Assembly (NCBI GenBank): GCA_002352105.1
Contig: DEHV01000004.1
Location: 5,863-13,691, forward strand
Origin: Chitinophagaceae bacterium UBA2791
Lineage (GTDB): Bacteria; Bacteroidota; Bacteroidia; Chitinophagales; Chitinophagaceae
Direction of reading: 5' to 3'
DNA length: 7,829 nucleotides
The position numbers and the translations under genes are program-made. This document shows, one piece after another, positions 6,173-7,829 of the stretch (position 1 is its first letter; the number at the start of each line of letters is the position of its first letter). Below the pieces are notes generated by a model. That model was given only the letters and a program-made list of their open reading frames with translations. It had not been told where the DNA came from and did not search any database.

Positions 6173-7288
6173 TTATATGATCGTTGATTTACTCAACGCA
6201 ATATTGAATTTGTTGATCTCGGAAGACAAACTGTTCTCAATGAAATCGCGCACCAGGTCGCCGATGGTAGACGTCGAATAGTTGTTCACGGGATCAATGT
6301 CCTTACTCACAAAACCGTGGGCAAGCGTCCATTCCACCGCCATCCGGACCAGCGCCGCTTCTTCTTTCAGTTGAAAATAGTCCAGCATCATCGCCGCAGA
6401 CAGTATGGACCCCAGCGGGTTGGCAATATCTTTTCCCGCCGCCTGCGGATACGATCCGTGAACCGGTTCAAAGAGCGCCAGGGAACCGCCCAGCGAGGCG
6501 GAAGGCAACAACCCGATCGATCCGCCAAGCACGCTTGCTTCGTCGCTGAGGATATCGCCAAACATATTCTCCGTGAGGATCACGTCGAATTGTTTAGGGT
6601 TTAGGATGATCTGCATCGCCGCATTGTCTACAAACATATAGTCCACCTGCACATCGTGGTACTGTTCGGCCAGTTCCTGTATCACCTTTCTCCATAGCCT
6701 GGATGTTTCCAGCACATTGGCCTTGTCTACCAAAGTCATTTTTCCCGACCGGTTGCGGGCATAGGCAAATGCCAAATGCGCAACCTGTTCGATCTCCCTG
6801 CGGGTATACACACACTCGTCTATCGCCTGGGTCTGTACTTCGTTCAACTCTTTCTTCCCAAAATAAATGCCTCCCATCAGTTCGCGGACGATGATAAAAT
6901 CGACCCCCTCCAACTGCCTGCTTTTTACCGGCGACAAATGATGGATGGGCGGGTAAGCCGTTATGGGACGGATATTTGCATAAAGTCCCAATGATTTCCT
7001 GAGCTTTAGCAAACCCTGCTCCGGCCGTAACCTCGCCATCGGATCGTTATCGTATCTCGGATCGCCGATCGCGCCGAAAAGAATAGCGTCGCTGGTCAGG
7101 CAGGTTTCCACGGTAGCGTCGGGCAACGGGTTCCCTGTCCGGTCGATCGCCTCCGCTCCCATCAGGCAATAGGAATAATGGAACTGATGTGAGAACTGCT
7201 GGGCAATCGCTTCCAGTATTTTTATCGATTGCTGCGTCACTTCCGGACCTATTCCATCACCCGGGATGACGGCGATACTCTTTTGCAT
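6173..7288 (-). CDS. leuB: 3-isopropylmalate dehydrogenase
   Basis: NAD+- and Mg2+-dependent oxidative decarboxylation of 3-isopropylmalate to 2-oxoisocaproate, the last leucine-specific step before transamination. The 371 residues match the beta-decarboxylating dehydrogenase family: AVIPGDGIGPEV (6-17), GAIGDPRYD (72-80), the RPEQGLLKLRKSLGLYANIRP block (Arg98, Arg108), RELMGGIYFG (Arg135, Tyr142), DKANVLE (Lys189), Asp221 in FVDNAAMQ, and Asp245/Asp249 in MFGDILSDEAS. RELMGGIYFG distinguishes it from isocitrate dehydrogenase. NAD preference in the family is read from EPVHGSYPQAAGKDIANP (274-291). The last 15-18 residues (SSEINKFNIALSKSTII) extend slightly beyond where relatives usually end. 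The ATG at 7288 is preceded by A/T-rich sequence and lies 148 bp after leuA on the same strand. It ends TAA. Confidence 0.97.
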   Translation of the reverse strand: MQKSIAVIPGDGIGPEVTQQSIKILEAIAQQFSHQFHYSYCLMGAEAIDRTGNPLPDATVETCLTSDAILFGAIGDPRYDNDPMARLRPEQGLLKLRKSLGLYANIRPITAYPPIHHLSPVKSRQLEGVDFIIVRELMGGIYFGKKELNEVQTQAIDECVYTRREIEQVAHLAFAYARNRSGKMTLVDKANVLETSRLWRKVIQELAEQYHDVQVDYMFVDNAAMQIILNPKQFDVILTENMFGDILSDEASVLGGSIGLLPSASLGGSLALFEPVHGSYPQAAGKDIANPLGSILSAAMMLDYFQLKEEAALVRMAVEWTLAHGFVSKDIDPVNNYSTSTIGDLVRDFIENSLSSEINKFNIALSKSTII

Positions 7289-7436
7289 TTAAGCGATTAA
7301 TTTATGTGTTTAGCTGGACGCCTTTTGTCCGGCTGGACAAAGAGAACCTCTCCCTATCGCCTCGCTATAGGACATACGCTATAAAATCCGTTAAGGGTTT
7401 AGGACATGGATAATTATAATAACCGGACCAAAACGT
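7289..7436. repeat. leuA-leuB spacer with small dyad and direct repeats
   Basis: A 148-bp spacer with a dense set of short repeats. TTTGTCC-GGCT-GGACAAA is a perfect 7-bp dyad (7324-7341). GCTGGAC occurs at 7313-7319 and 7332-7338. CGCTATA occurs at 7363-7369 and 7377-7383. TAGGACAT occurs at 7368-7375 and 7400-7407. CCTAT/ATAGG form a 5-bp dyad (7353-7357 with 7367-7371). The hairpin has no T run on either strand, so it is not a terminator. It may be a small interspersed repeat or an mRNA processing or stability element. I see no gene or leader peptide here. Confidence 0.35.
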
Positions 7437-7829
7437 TTATGCATTTACGGTCTGCTGTTGGTATTGACGCGCCAGCTCCTTCAGATCGTCTTCCAGCACT
7501 TCTTTTTTCAGGTCGGCCACTTTCAGAAACTGTTCATACAACACGTCAATATCATTGCGGGTATATTCGAATCCGAGTTTTTGAAAACGGTGGGCAAGCG
7601 CGCTTCGACCGCTTCTTGCCGTGAGTACGATCCTGGAACTTTCAGCGCCTACCTCTTCCGGATTGATGATCTCATAGGTAATGGCATCTTTCAAAAATCC
7701 ATCCTGGTGAATGCCCGATGAATGCGAAAAAGCATTGGCGCCGACGATAGCCTTGTTAGGCTGCACCGGCATGCGCATGGTATCGCTTACCAGACGGCTC
7801 ATAGGATTAAGCTCCCTGGTATTGATGCT
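7437..7829 (-). CDS. leuA: 2-isopropylmalate synthase, C-terminal part, runs off the right edge
   Basis: Condenses acetyl-CoA with 2-oxoisovalerate, the first committed step of leucine synthesis. The final 130 codons are present and the frame is open to the right edge. Visible are SINTREL, the linker helix SRLVSDTMRMPVQPNKAIVG, the signature ANAFSHSSGIHQDG, YEIINPEEVG and IVLTARSGRSALAHR. The rest follows the E. coli LeuA subdomain (LYEQFLKVADLKKEV...DDLKEL) and then stops at QYQQQTVNA. The protein therefore ends at about the point where longer LeuA proteins begin their roughly 130-residue leucine-binding regulatory domain. It appears to be the short form lacking that domain. The following spacer (148 bp) is too short to hide a frameshifted remnant. 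The ATG at 7802 is internal; the real start is outside the window. Confidence 0.93.
   Translation of the reverse strand, partial: SINTRELNPMSRLVSDTMRMPVQPNKAIVGANAFSHSSGIHQDGFLKDAITYEIINPEEVGAESSRIVLTARSGRSALAHRFQKLGFEYTRNDIDVLYEQFLKVADLKKEVLEDDLKELARQYQQQTVNA

Noticed and set aside
5870..6187. Plus-strand 105-codon frame in the leuB-ilvD gap
   Set aside because: It overlaps the leader peptide gene, promoter and terminator on the other strand, has a Cys/Tyr/Arg-rich composition and shows no domain.
7324..7341. Dyad after leuA as an intrinsic terminator
   Set aside because: The stem is only 7 bp and no T run follows on either strand.
7313..7378. Minus-strand 21-residue frame in the leuA-leuB spacer as a second leader peptide
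   Set aside because: It reads MSYSEAIGRGSLCPAGQKASS without a run of Leu, Ile or Val and is not followed by a terminator.

Overview
The window holds one dense block of branched-chain amino acid (isoleucine, valine, leucine) biosynthesis genes. All are on the minus strand, so transcription runs from high to low coordinates. The protein families point to Bacteroidota, most likely a Chitinophagaceae or Sphingobacteriia-like member. Three things support this: a ketol-acid reductoisomerase of the Bacteroidota/fungal type, gene starts preceded by A/T-rich DNA instead of Shine-Dalgarno sequences, and a candidate promoter matching the TTTG / TAnnTTTG pattern of this phylum. The taxonomic placement is inferred by eye, without a database search.

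Layout in the direction of transcription: leuA (2-isopropylmalate synthase, 3' part only, 7829-7437); a 148-bp spacer with small repeats; leuB (7288-6173); a 498-bp regulatory region; ilvD (5674-3992); ilvB (start probably 3935, stop 2196); ilvN (2183-1572); ilvC (1497-439); and ilvA (threonine dehydratase, first 97 codons, 293-1, running off the left edge). IlvA makes 2-oxobutanoate. IlvB/IlvN make the acetohydroxy acids. IlvC and IlvD convert these to 2-oxo acids, giving isoleucine and valine. LeuA and LeuB extend 2-oxoisovalerate towards leucine. leuC and leuD are not between leuA and leuB, so they must lie outside the window if they belong to the cluster.

The most notable non-obvious element is in the leuB-ilvD gap. 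It has a candidate promoter, a 33-codon leader peptide gene (6010-5909) with ten consecutive Ile/Val codons, and a perfect 8-bp terminator hairpin followed by a T run (5881-5857). A stretch at the end of the leader gene (GGAGGCGG) is exactly complementary to the 5' arm and loop of the terminator. This is the full logic of a ribosome-mediated transcription attenuator that senses Ile/Val, placed inside the leu-ilv cluster so that it governs the ilv half. It is followed by about 180 bp of strikingly purine-rich leader RNA before ilvD.

No tRNA, rRNA, insertion sequence, CRISPR array or plus-strand gene is supported. The long plus-strand reading frames are antisense shadows of the ilv/leu genes.
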